NCBI GenBank assembly: GCA_003725585.1
Contig: RJMB01000012.1
Location: 62,001 to 126,000, forward strand
Source of the DNA: Halostreptopolyspora alba
Lineage (GTDB): Bacteria; Actinomycetota; Actinomycetes; Streptosporangiales; Streptosporangiaceae
DNA: 64,000 bases
Direction: 5' to 3'
The notes beneath the pieces were generated by a model, which was given only the letters and a program-made list of their open reading frames with translations, made no database searches and had not been told where the DNA came from. The stretch's first letter is position 1; every line of letters begins with the position of its first letter. This document shows, piece by piece, positions 34,664-41,697 of the stretch. Position numbers and translations under genes: made by a program.

Positions 34664-34900
34664 TTACTCCCGCAGATCCTCCACCGGATAACCGGAGTAC
34701 AGTGCGTCGAACAGGTGGTAGCGGCAGAGAATGAAGCCTTCGGCCTTGGGGGCGCCGCAATAGGTTCGCCCCGGGGGCAGTCCGTGGCTGATCTCCTGGC
34801 CGCACTGGCTGGGGTCCAGGTCCTCCTCGGCCACCTCGCGGCACTGGGAGTCATCGGGCACCGGGCCACTCAGGAACGCCTGTAGCTGAGCCTCGTCCAC
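34664..34900 (-). CDS. Small Cys-rich, probably metal-binding protein
   Basis: 78 aa from GTG 34900 behind AAGGGGA. Four cysteines and a His: SQCREVAEEDLDPSQCGQE, then RTYCGAPKAEGFILCRYHLFD, ending YPVEDLRE. The C-x(n)-C and C-x-x-x...C-x-x-H spacing suggests one zinc site. It lies upstream of and in line with the type ISP gene (188 bp apart), so it could be an accessory or control factor. No named family recognised. Confidence 0.5.
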   Translation of the reverse strand: MDEAQLQAFLSGPVPDDSQCREVAEEDLDPSQCGQEISHGLPPGRTYCGAPKAEGFILCRYHLFDALYSGYPVEDLRE

Positions 34901-35581
34901 AGCATCCCCTTCTGCTCGGGTGCACCCACACCAGCGTGCACGAAAACCGGAGGGCGGTCCGCTGTATCCACACCCCCGCACCGCTGACACGCTCCCCCGC
35001 TGTGACCTCCAGTTTCATCGCCCAGCTCGAGCAACACCAGCACCAACACGCCACACACATCACAGCGGCACCCACCCTCACTCGCTTCCGCAGGGCCAGA
35101 GCAGTGTGGCCTCATCGAGAACGCCACTCCCTGTGAGCCCCCCGGGAGAGCTAATGTCCTGCGCCCGATATCTACAACGGATTTCAGGCGCAGGACACTA
35201 GCCAGGGTTAGTGTCCGCACAGGTCACCCAGCCTGATCTGTGCTGATCGCTGCCCGAGCCCCATCTGCTGCGGACACTGACCGAACACTGGCGGCTGCCC
35301 CAGTGTCCGCATTTGTCTTTGCAGTTCAGACCAGGAAGTCTGGGGGCGCGGACACTGCTACCTCTTAGTTCTCTAAAAAGCCTCCCGAATGGCTAGCAAC
35401 AATCGGCTTGTCCAGCGGCCGAAGGAGACTACGCGCGTCCGCGACAGGCGGTCTCGCGCTCCCCGAGAAACAGGGGTTGTTGGTCATGTCGTGGACAGCG
35501 AGACGAGCGGAGAGCCTGTCTCAGCTGGCTGTCGGGCTTTTTTGGGACGACCTCCGGAGCCGTGTACTTAAGGCTGGAGCC
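34901..35581. other. Gene-free stretch with inverted and alternating short repeats
   Basis: No convincing gene in 680 bp. Contains an 11-bp inverted repeat (TGTCCTGCGCC at 35155-35165 and its exact complement at 35187-35197, 21-base spacer), then four copies of GTGTCCGC/GCGGACAC in alternating orientation up to 35356, and a T-rich stretch near 35541 that may end transcription. Confidence 0.5.
35209..35356. repeat. Four alternating copies of AGTGTCCGCA
   Basis: AGTGTCCGCA at 35210-35219 (+) and 35302-35311 (+), TGCGGACACT at 35269-35278 (-), GCGGACACT at 35348-35356 (-). The order is + - + -, giving two nested inverted pairs about 60 and 45 bp apart. Could be a recombinase or replication/partition target; unassigned. 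Confidence 0.6.
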
Positions 35582-36331
35582 TCAGCTGTTTACCAGGGTT
35601 CGGTCGAGGAGGGGAAGCAGGCGGTCCCAGTGGCGCTGCAGTGCGGAGGGGGTGAAGGCGTCGGTGTCGGACATGGTGAAGCCGTGGATGGTGTCGGGGT
35701 AGATCTCGGTGGTGTAGCCGACACCCGCGGCATCCAGGGCCTGGTTGAGCTCGCTTATGGCCTCGGGCGCCAGGTCGTTTTCGGCGAGGCCGAGGTGGAC
35801 CTGGGCGGTGAGCTTGGGGATGAGGCGGTGCGGGCTGTCGGGGGCGTCTGTGACCAAAAAGCCGGGGTGGAATCCGGCGACGGCGGCCACTTGGTCGGGG
35901 TGGGCCGTTGCGGTGCGCATTGCCAAGGCGGCGCCTATGCAGTAGCCGATCACAGCGACCGGTCCGGCGCTGACCTCGGGCCGGGTGATGAGGAACCTGA
36001 GGTAGGCGTCGGCGTCGCGCAGGACACGCTCGGTGGTGTGTTCCTCGATCAAGGGCATCAGCCGGGAGATGATCGCGGGCCGGATGTCATCTCCGATGTG
36101 CTCGGGAAGTTCGGTCACCGGTGCCGGGCCGTGCCGGTAGTAGAGGTTGGGGACGAGCACGTAGTACCCGTGTTCGGCCAGTTCGCGGGCCATCTCCTCC
36201 AGCACGGGCCGCACGCCGAAGGCGTCCGTGTACAGCAGCACCCCCGGGTGCCGCTCGCCACGGTCGGGGAAGGCGGCGAAAGCGTCGGCCTGGCCGTCCG
36301 TGGTGGGAATCTGCAGTGTCTTGGTGGGCAT
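35582..36331 (-). CDS. Dienelactone hydrolase family protein
   Basis: 249 aa from ATG 36331 with AAGGAAG. Alpha/beta hydrolase with the DLH nucleophile elbow GYCIGAALA (Cys), Asp in LGLAENDLAPEA and His in DTIHGFTM. GVLLYTDAFGVRPVLEEMAR is the conserved oxyanion region. Hydrolyses lactones or esters; DLH proper acts in chloroaromatic degradation, but most homologues have unknown substrates. No operon partner. Confidence 0.9.
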   Translation of the reverse strand: MPTKTLQIPTTDGQADAFAAFPDRGERHPGVLLYTDAFGVRPVLEEMARELAEHGYYVLVPNLYYRHGPAPVTELPEHIGDDIRPAIISRLMPLIEEHTTERVLRDADAYLRFLITRPEVSAGPVAVIGYCIGAALAMRTATAHPDQVAAVAGFHPGFLVTDAPDSPHRLIPKLTAQVHLGLAENDLAPEAISELNQALDAAGVGYTTEIYPDTIHGFTMSDTDAFTPSALQRHWDRLLPLLDRTLVNS

Positions 36332-36791
36332 AGCGGATCTTCCTTCTGTTGAGGTCAACCCCGCGTTGGCCTACGACCGCCAGGCAAACCGTTACGAACA
36401 GTAGCAACGACGATCAACCCAGCCGCCACCAGATGGCCGGCCGCGACCCGACGCGACAGAACAACCTGACCGAAGCCCTCTCACAGGTTCTCGGTGACCG
36501 GTGTCGGCGTCGGCGGCACAGTGTTCGCATTATCGGAAGCCAGAACCGGTAGAAACAGGAAGAAATCGGGTGCTGCGGCTAGACAACTCGGAACCCCCGG
36601 ATTGTCTATCTCCTGACCAGTGCAAACGTTGGAGATGGGGGTATGCGGAGTGGGGAACGCTGTCCCAGGGCGGACCCCGGGACGGCGGTATAGTGCCTGG
36701 CCCACAGGAAGCGATCCCCCGGTGGGTGTCCGGATGTGGACATTCGGGCTACACCGCCCAGGACCACCCGGCGGGTTTCTAGGGTGGCGCC
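36332..36791. other. Gene-free region between hydrolase and repeat protein
   Basis: 460 bp separating two divergent genes, so it must carry both promoters. I found no credible open frame, RNA gene or strong palindrome. Confidence 0.4.
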
Positions 36792-38084
36792 ATGGCCGAT
36801 CCCCCCTCCTCTCCCCGGCCTGGGCGGCTGCGCCAGCTGAAAGAGCTCGCGCAGAGTCTGCTCGGGGTGATCGTCGCGGCGTGGGCGGTGGCGGTGGTCG
36901 TGGTGGCGCTGATCTCGGCGGGCACCTGGGCGGTGTTGGGGTTTCCGCCGCCGGAGCTGCCTGAGGCGCTGGCGCCGCGGGACATGGACGCCATCGCCAC
37001 CCGCGCCTTCGCCGTGGTCGCCGGGCTGGGGGGAACCGCGCTGCTGGTGATCCACTACCGCCGCCAGCGCACCACCGAAAACGGCGAGCAGCGCGAGGCG
37101 ACCCGGCTGTTCAACGAGCGCTTCACCGCCGCCTATACCGAACTGGGCAGCGACCACGCCGCGGTACGCCTGGGGGCTGTGCACTCCCTGGCCCACCTGG
37201 CTGACGATGCCCCCAGCCGCGAGCTGCGCCAAAGCTGCATCGACGTGCTGTGCGCCTACCTCCGCATGCCCTACCAGCCCGCCCCCGAACCCCTGCCCGA
37301 GGACGCCACAGACGAGCAGCGCCGTGATCACCAGGCGCGTTCACTGACCCATGCCTCCCTACGCGAGGTCCGCCACACCGTCATCCGCACCATCACCGCC
37401 CACCTGCGCGACGATGCCCCCCGACCCTGGCAGGGTCACGACTTCGACTTCACCGGCACCGTCTTCGACGGCGGCGACTTCACCTACGCCCACTTCTCCG
37501 GCGGGACAGTGGACTTCACCCACGCCACCTTCTCCAACGGGAGGGTGACCTTCAGACACGCCCACTTCTCCGGCGGGACGGTGAACTTCAGCGATGCCCA
37601 TTTCTCTGGCGGCACAGTGGACTTCACCCACGCCACCTTCTCCGGTGGGAGGGCGAACTTCAGTGGTGCCCATTTCTCTGGGGGCACGGTGACCTACACC
37701 GCCCACTTCTCCGGCGGGACGGTGAACTTCAGTGGTGCCCATTTCTCTGGCGGCACAGTGACCTACACCGGCGCTCGGTTCTCCGGGGGCACGGTGAACT
37801 TCATCCTTGCCCGGTTCTCCGGGGGCACGGTGGACTTCACCCACGCCACCTTCTCCAACGGGAGGGTGACCTTCAGTGGTGCCGGGTTCTCCGGAGGCAC
37901 GGTGACCTTCGGCGGTGTCGGGCTCTCCAGCGGGCCGGTCCCCACTCCCGGAGGGTTGGTGGAGGCGACTCGGCGTGGGGTGCCGGGGGTGGTGCTGCTG
38001 CCACCGGAATGGAAAGAATCGGCGGAGGCCGACAAGGACGAGGACCACGGGTCTGACGGCGAGAGCGCGTCAACGGATGATTGA
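36792..38084 (+). CDS. Membrane-anchored pentapeptide-like repeat protein (12-residue period)
   Basis: 430 aa. Two N-terminal helices (residues 20-50 and 72-92: LLGVIVAAWAVAVVVVALIS; AFAVVAGLGGTALLVIHYRR) and a cytosolic stretch NERFTAAYTELGSDHAAVRL, AVHSLAHLADDAPSRELRQS that is the usual leader of actinobacterial pentapeptide-repeat membrane proteins. Residues about 230-375 then contain twelve tandem copies of the 12-mer HFSGGTVxFxxA, variants TFSNGRVTF and RFSGGTV; one copy has only 11 residues. The repeats probably form a beta-solenoid. Function unknown; the acidic tail is disordered. Confidence 0.8.
   Translation: MADPPSSPRPGRLRQLKELAQSLLGVIVAAWAVAVVVVALISAGTWAVLGFPPPELPEALAPRDMDAIATRAFAVVAGLGGTALLVIHYRRQRTTENGEQREATRLFNERFTAAYTELGSDHAAVRLGAVHSLAHLADDAPSRELRQSCIDVLCAYLRMPYQPAPEPLPEDATDEQRRDHQARSLTHASLREVRHTVIRTITAHLRDDAPRPWQGHDFDFTGTVFDGGDFTYAHFSGGTVDFTHATFSNGRVTFRHAHFSGGTVNFSDAHFSGGTVDFTHATFSGGRANFSGAHFSGGTVTYTAHFSGGTVNFSGAHFSGGTVTYTGARFSGGTVNFILARFSGGTVDFTHATFSNGRVTFSGAGFSGGTVTFGGVGLSSGPVPTPGGLVEATRRGVPGVVLLPPEWKESAEADKDEDHGSDGESASTDD
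37494..37926 (+). repeat. Tandem 36-bp repeats inside the repeat-protein gene
   Basis: Twelve in-frame units, consensus CACTTCTCCGGCGGGACGGT plus a 16-base variable part. Unit 6 lacks one codon, and the pair of units TFSNGRVTF recurs near each end, pointing to unequal crossing-over or gene conversion. Confidence 0.7.
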
Positions 38085-38329
38085 CCCCGACCGTGCCCGC
38101 TGTGTCCGGTTCCTGGGTTCCGATAAGTGGCTGGCGGCATAGTCGGACCTGAATCGCTCAATCCGAGTGAACTACCGGAACCTGCTGGACGCTCACATCC
38201 TGCTCAGGTGGGGCAACCTCTACCGGTACACGCGGTGGAGTTCGAGGACGTCGCCGCGTTGTTCGCTCTGGTACAGAAATCCAAGGATGAAGCGGGGCGA
38301 GCGCTGGGGGCGCCACAGATGCGCGCTCC

Positions 38330-38665
38330 GCTCCGTTGTTCACCACGGCGCGCGGATGCCCGATGCGGCTGCGCAACTGGAGCTATCAGGAGTTCTACCC
38401 GGCGTTGGGGCCGGCCGGTCTTGAGGGGACCGGGTTGCCCCCGCACACGTTTCGCCACACCGCGGCGTCGCTGGCGATCGCGGCCGGTGTGGACATCAAG
38501 GTTGTGCAGACGATGCTTGGGCACAAGTCGGCGACGGTGACCCTGGATATCTACGGGCATCTGTGGCCGGACCGGCTCGACGAGGTGGTCGATGTGATGG
38601 ACGCGCGCCGTCTCGAAGCCCTCACAGCAACGAAGGGAGGTGAAAAGCAGAAAGGCCGCACCTAA
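38330..38665 (+). pseudogene. Tyrosine integrase, C-terminal catalytic fragment
   Basis: About 105 residues with LPPHTFRHTAASLAIAAGVD (second catalytic Arg), KVVQTMLGHKSATVTLDIYG (His and catalytic Tyr) and HLWPDRLDEVVDVMDARR. This is the end of a phage/ICE integrase of the kind that integrates actinomycete conjugative elements. The N-terminal arm-binding and core-binding domains and the first catalytic Arg are missing; the sequence before 38330 is unrelated. No tRNA target was found next to it. Confidence 0.75.
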
Positions 38666-38838
38666 GCCATGTGTACTAAATGTGTACTGGCCCGGTACGG
38701 CCCATGTTCCCGCGGCTCCGCGTTAGGTCTCGGACCTGCGGCGCAACCGGCTACCTGGTGTCCGAGGGGAGTGGCGAACCTCTGGCACATGCCCTCGACC
38801 TGTCCACGTCCTTCGCGTTGGACGGGCGGTGACCTGGC

Positions 38839-39230
38839 ATGGATACTTTCCGCTGGTCCCGCTGGACAACCATCCGTGGGGTGCTTCTGCTGGCCGCGAT
38901 CGCGGTCGTGGTCTCCTACTCCCACATGTACGGCCTGGCGCCGCGGCATGGCGAGCCTGCCTGGCGGGCGGCGCTGTTCCCGCTATCGGTGGACGGGACA
39001 GTGGTCGCGGCGTCGATGACGTTGCTATCCGACGCCCGCCAAGGAAGCCGCGGCGGACTGCTTCCCTGGAGCCTGTTGATCCTGGGCAGCGTCGCCTCAA
39101 TCGCGGCCAACATCGCTCGCGGTGGCCGATCCCACCGTGTGGTCGCGCATCACCCACGCCTGGCCCTCGTTCGCGCTGATCGGCTCCTATGAGCTGCTGA
39201 TGCGCCAGTTCCGGGCGAACTCCTTCTGCA
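38839..39230 (+). pseudogene. DUF2637 (SpdB-like) membrane protein, frameshifted
   Basis: RGVLLLAAIAVVVSYSHMYG, HGEPAWRAALFPLSVDGTVV and LLPWSLLILGSVASIAANIA are the DUF2637 core: helices with the conserved P-L-x-V-D-G, found in integrative conjugative elements of actinomycetes and in plasmid-transfer regions. Near 39114 an extra base shifts the frame; the continuation VADPTVWSRITHAWPSFALI, GSYELLMRQFRAN is in the next frame. Truncated after about 39213 by the adjacent intron-related sequence. Confidence 0.75.
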
Positions 39231-39324
39231 CACGCAATGCACACGCAGTGCGTACGGTGCGTCACGAACACAGAAGGGAGCTTGGGTGTAGGTATGAGTT
39301 CTTGGATGTGGTGCTGTGCGGAAG

Positions 39325-39483
39325 ATGAAGAATGGTTGGTGCTTCGGCGCCGCCCTGCGGGGGGAGTCGTCAAACCACCCACTACGGTATCGGCCGTTCA
39401 AGAAAGCCACGGCGTGCTGGAACCGCATCACCGCCCAGTACCCCCGGCTGTTCGCCCACTGGGCATGGACGACCACTCTGCGG
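39325..39483 (+). pseudogene. Group II intron reverse transcriptase tail (fragment)
   Basis: A short C-terminal peptide RYRPFKKATACWNRITAQYP RLFAHWAWTTTL ends at TGA 39481-39483, 15 bp before intron domain V. Such basic W/H-rich ends occur in intron-encoded proteins of bacterial group II introns. The polymerase domain itself is absent. Assignment leans on the position next to domain V. Confidence 0.5.
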
Positions 39484-39498
39484 TGATCACAACAGCAA

Positions 39499-39572
39499 GA
39501 GCCCGGTGACGGGAGACTGTCACGCCGGGATCTGTGGGAGCCCGGGGGTGAAAATCCCCCAGGCTACCCGAC
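39499..39572 (+). ncRNA. Group II intron domains V and VI (3' end of a truncated intron)
   Basis: 39499-39532 is a 34-nt hairpin matching domain V: AGC triad near the 5' base, stem GAGCCCGG with CCGGGATC, a two-base CG bulge, upper stem TGACGG with CTGTCA and a GAGA (GNRA) tetraloop. It is followed at 39536-39569 by a hairpin (GGGAGCC with GGCTACCC) that leaves a bulged A at 39566, as in domain VI with its branch-point A, and the sequence ends GAC, fitting the AY 3' splice end. Five-prime domains are not visible. Confidence 0.7.
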
Positions 39573-40264
39573 CCTGCGCGGGCGCGTATCCGTCGGCCGT
39601 AGGCGTGAACACAACCGGGGCCATGGGTGATTTCCTCCAACATTGACTACCGGTTGTGTATGTATATGCCCGTCCAGTGACATCGTAATCACCCTACGAC
39701 TGGCCGTCCGACCCACCGACCTGAAACCTGTGGGCGCGACATCTGTGTCGTGCGATGCCACTCAGATAGTTCCACCGTTTTGCGGCTATCGGTGAGGTTC
39801 GTTTTGTTCTGAAGGTACGATCCGCAATCCATACGAACCGCGGGCCCAGGCCGAAACCAGTGGTGAACGCGGGCTGTGTCCGGCACCGGCCCGGGCCGGG
39901 CTCGGCCGGTGCCTGTTCGGGCAGGCGCTAAGTGTGTTGGTGCTGGCCAGTGCTGAGCATGGGTTCGGGTGTCCTGCGGACTGGCGGCCCAGGATCGCAG
40001 CGCCGGTTTGAACCGGGACCCGTGTTCGAGTTCTGCGGTTCCGGGCTCCGTCTTCGTTCGCGTTTGAGCGTCAGCGTTCCTTTCTGTCGGCGGTGTCCGG
40101 CAGTTGTGGCGCCATACCCGTGGCGATCCTGCCGTGACCATCGGCGTGGCCGAGAGGCCGCCGCAGATGTCGCCCCCGTGCCTGTCCGGGGCGGATGTGA
40201 GTGTGCTCGACCGCTGGTGGCCGCGACCCACAGTGGTGGAGGACATCGCGGTCGAGCACGTCAC
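39573..40264. other. Gene-free region downstream of intron remnant
   Basis: About 690 bp without a convincing gene on either strand; frames present are Arg/Pro/Thr-rich and unlike the genuine genes nearby. Probably leftover from the decayed integrative element. Confidence 0.4.
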
Positions 40265-41089
40265 CTATCCGGCTGAATCCCCCCTGTCGCCTACCGTGGC
40301 ATCTCCCGGCGCGGTGGCGAGGAGTCTGTTGTGGCGGGCCGTCGAAAGGCGGTTCCTCGTTCTCAGGCAGAACGCTCCGAAGGCGATCGCGCTCAGCACG
40401 GCGGCCCAGAGAGCGCTCACGGCGATGGCGGACGTGGGCATGCTGTCGGTGAAGCCCGCCGCCAGGCCCAACTGCGTCCCTCCGTAGCCCGGTAGCAGGG
40501 CGATGGTGCCGGAGTCGGCGGTCGGATTGATTATGGGGTTCTGCAGCACCATGTCGATCACCGTGGCCAGGATGATCACGAACAGCCCTTCCAGCTCCCC
40601 TGGTAGGAACAAAGCGAGGAAGAGGCCCATGGAACCGTAGACCACACCGCTGAGGAACAGACCGAGCCACAGGAGCGGGGGCTGCTGGACTTGCCAGTAC
40701 CACCCGACCCACACGGTGGCATAGCCACTGACGACCGCAGCGGTGAGGGCGAGGGTCGTCAGCTTGGCCGCGATCAGGGCCAGGCGCGGGTATCCGGCTC
40801 CCACCAGTCGGCGGTCGAACTCGCCCGCCCGGTGCGCCGCCGCGAACATGGCGAACCCGACCAGTTGGGATACGAGGTTGACCGCGACGCTGATCGTGGA
40901 GGTCTCGTTTCCCCAGGCGGTGATCTGGACGTCCATCGTGCGGTGCCGGAACACCAGCGCTTCGTCGGTGACGACGACGTAGGCAAGGGTGATGACGACG
41001 GGAATGAGGCAGAGCAGAATCACCGCCGCCAGGCGGTTCTTGCTCAGTTCAACCAGGCCGTGACGGGTGGCGACGAGGTAGGCGGTCAT
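40265..41089 (-). CDS. ABC-2-type transporter permease
   Basis: 274 aa with six hydrophobic helices (about residues 22-40, 75-95, 105-130, 140-160, 165-185, 220-240) and a soluble loop after the first helix. RHGLVELSKNRLAAVILLCL at the start and GYPRLALIAAKLTTLALTAA in the middle are typical ABC-2 permease loops. ATG overlaps the ATPase stop (ATGA). With the ATPase it forms an exporter, possibly of the product of the upstream prenyl synthase fusion. Confidence 0.85.
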   Translation of the reverse strand: MTAYLVATRHGLVELSKNRLAAVILLCLIPVVITLAYVVVTDEALVFRHRTMDVQITAWGNETSTISVAVNLVSQLVGFAMFAAAHRAGEFDRRLVGAGYPRLALIAAKLTTLALTAAVVSGYATVWVGWYWQVQQPPLLWLGLFLSGVVYGSMGLFLALFLPGELEGLFVIILATVIDMVLQNPIINPTADSGTIALLPGYGGTQLGLAAGFTDSMPTSAIAVSALWAAVLSAIAFGAFCLRTRNRLSTARHNRLLATAPGDATVGDRGDSAG

Positions 41090-41697
41090 ACGGTGCTCCT
41101 TGTGGTCACCTCGTCGAGAACGCCGCCGCGGAGGCGGTGCAGGGCGTCCAGGCGCTCGGTGTCGTAGGCCAGGTGGGATACGACCACGATGGCCTTGCCC
41201 GCAGCGCTCAGCTCCGACGCCAGTTCCCAGAAACGCAGGTAGGTCTCCCAGTCAAAGCCTTGGTAGGGCTCGTCGAGCAGAACCACCGCCGGGTCGTGCA
41301 TGAGAGCGAGGAGCAGGTTGAGCTTCTGCCGGGTGCCCCCGCTCAGGTGCTTGACGGGCATGGTGCGGTAATGGGCGAAGCCGAGCCGGTCGATCAGCTC
41401 CTCGGCACGACCGAGCCGACGCAGCCGATAGGCGATCTGGAAGTAGCGCAGATGCTGGTCGACGGTCAGTTCGGTGTTGAGCACCGGGTGTTGGGGGCAG
41501 TATCCGAGGCTTCCGTCGAGGTGGACTGATCCGACGTCCGGGGTGAGTTCGCCGCTCAGTATCCGCAGCAGTGTGGTCTTGCCAGACCCGTTCTCGCCGA
41601 CGACGCCGACGAGGCGACCTGGCCGGACCCGCAGATCGACACCCTCGAGTACGGACTTGCGACCGTACGCCTTACGGACTCCAGTGACCCGGAGCAT
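41086..41697 (-). CDS. ABC transporter ATP-binding protein
   Basis: 203 aa, a compact single ATPase domain: Walker A VGENGSGKTTLLR (near residue 35), Q-loop YCPQHPV, signature HLSGGTRQKLNLLLAL, Walker B AVVLLDEPYQGFD and the switch VVVSHLAYD with His. Start codon overlaps the stop of the prenyl synthase fusion (TGATG) and its stop overlaps the permease start, so the three genes are tightly coupled. Confidence 0.93.
   Translation of the reverse strand: MLRVTGVRKAYGRKSVLEGVDLRVRPGRLVGVVGENGSGKTTLLRILSGELTPDVGSVHLDGSLGYCPQHPVLNTELTVDQHLRYFQIAYRLRRLGRAEELIDRLGFAHYRTMPVKHLSGGTRQKLNLLLALMHDPAVVLLDEPYQGFDWETYLRFWELASELSAAGKAIVVVSHLAYDTERLDALHRLRGGVLDEVTTRSTV

Noticed and set aside
32807-34885. 692-codon plus-strand frame opposite the type ISP gene
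   Set aside because: Gly/Val/Gln-rich antisense frame; the minus-strand gene contains DPAMGTG and NPPY motifs.
35389-36352. Plus-strand 314-codon frame opposite the dienelactone hydrolase
   Set aside because: Antisense of a gene with a complete catalytic triad; Gly/Val-rich text.
37494-37926. Regular 36-bp repeats as a possible CRISPR array
   Set aside because: Repeats are contiguous, in frame and translate to a protein repeat; there are no unique spacers or cas genes.
39689-40264. 191-codon minus-strand frame downstream of the intron remnant
   Set aside because: Thr/Arg/Pro-rich with no conserved pattern or ribosome site; treated as non-coding.
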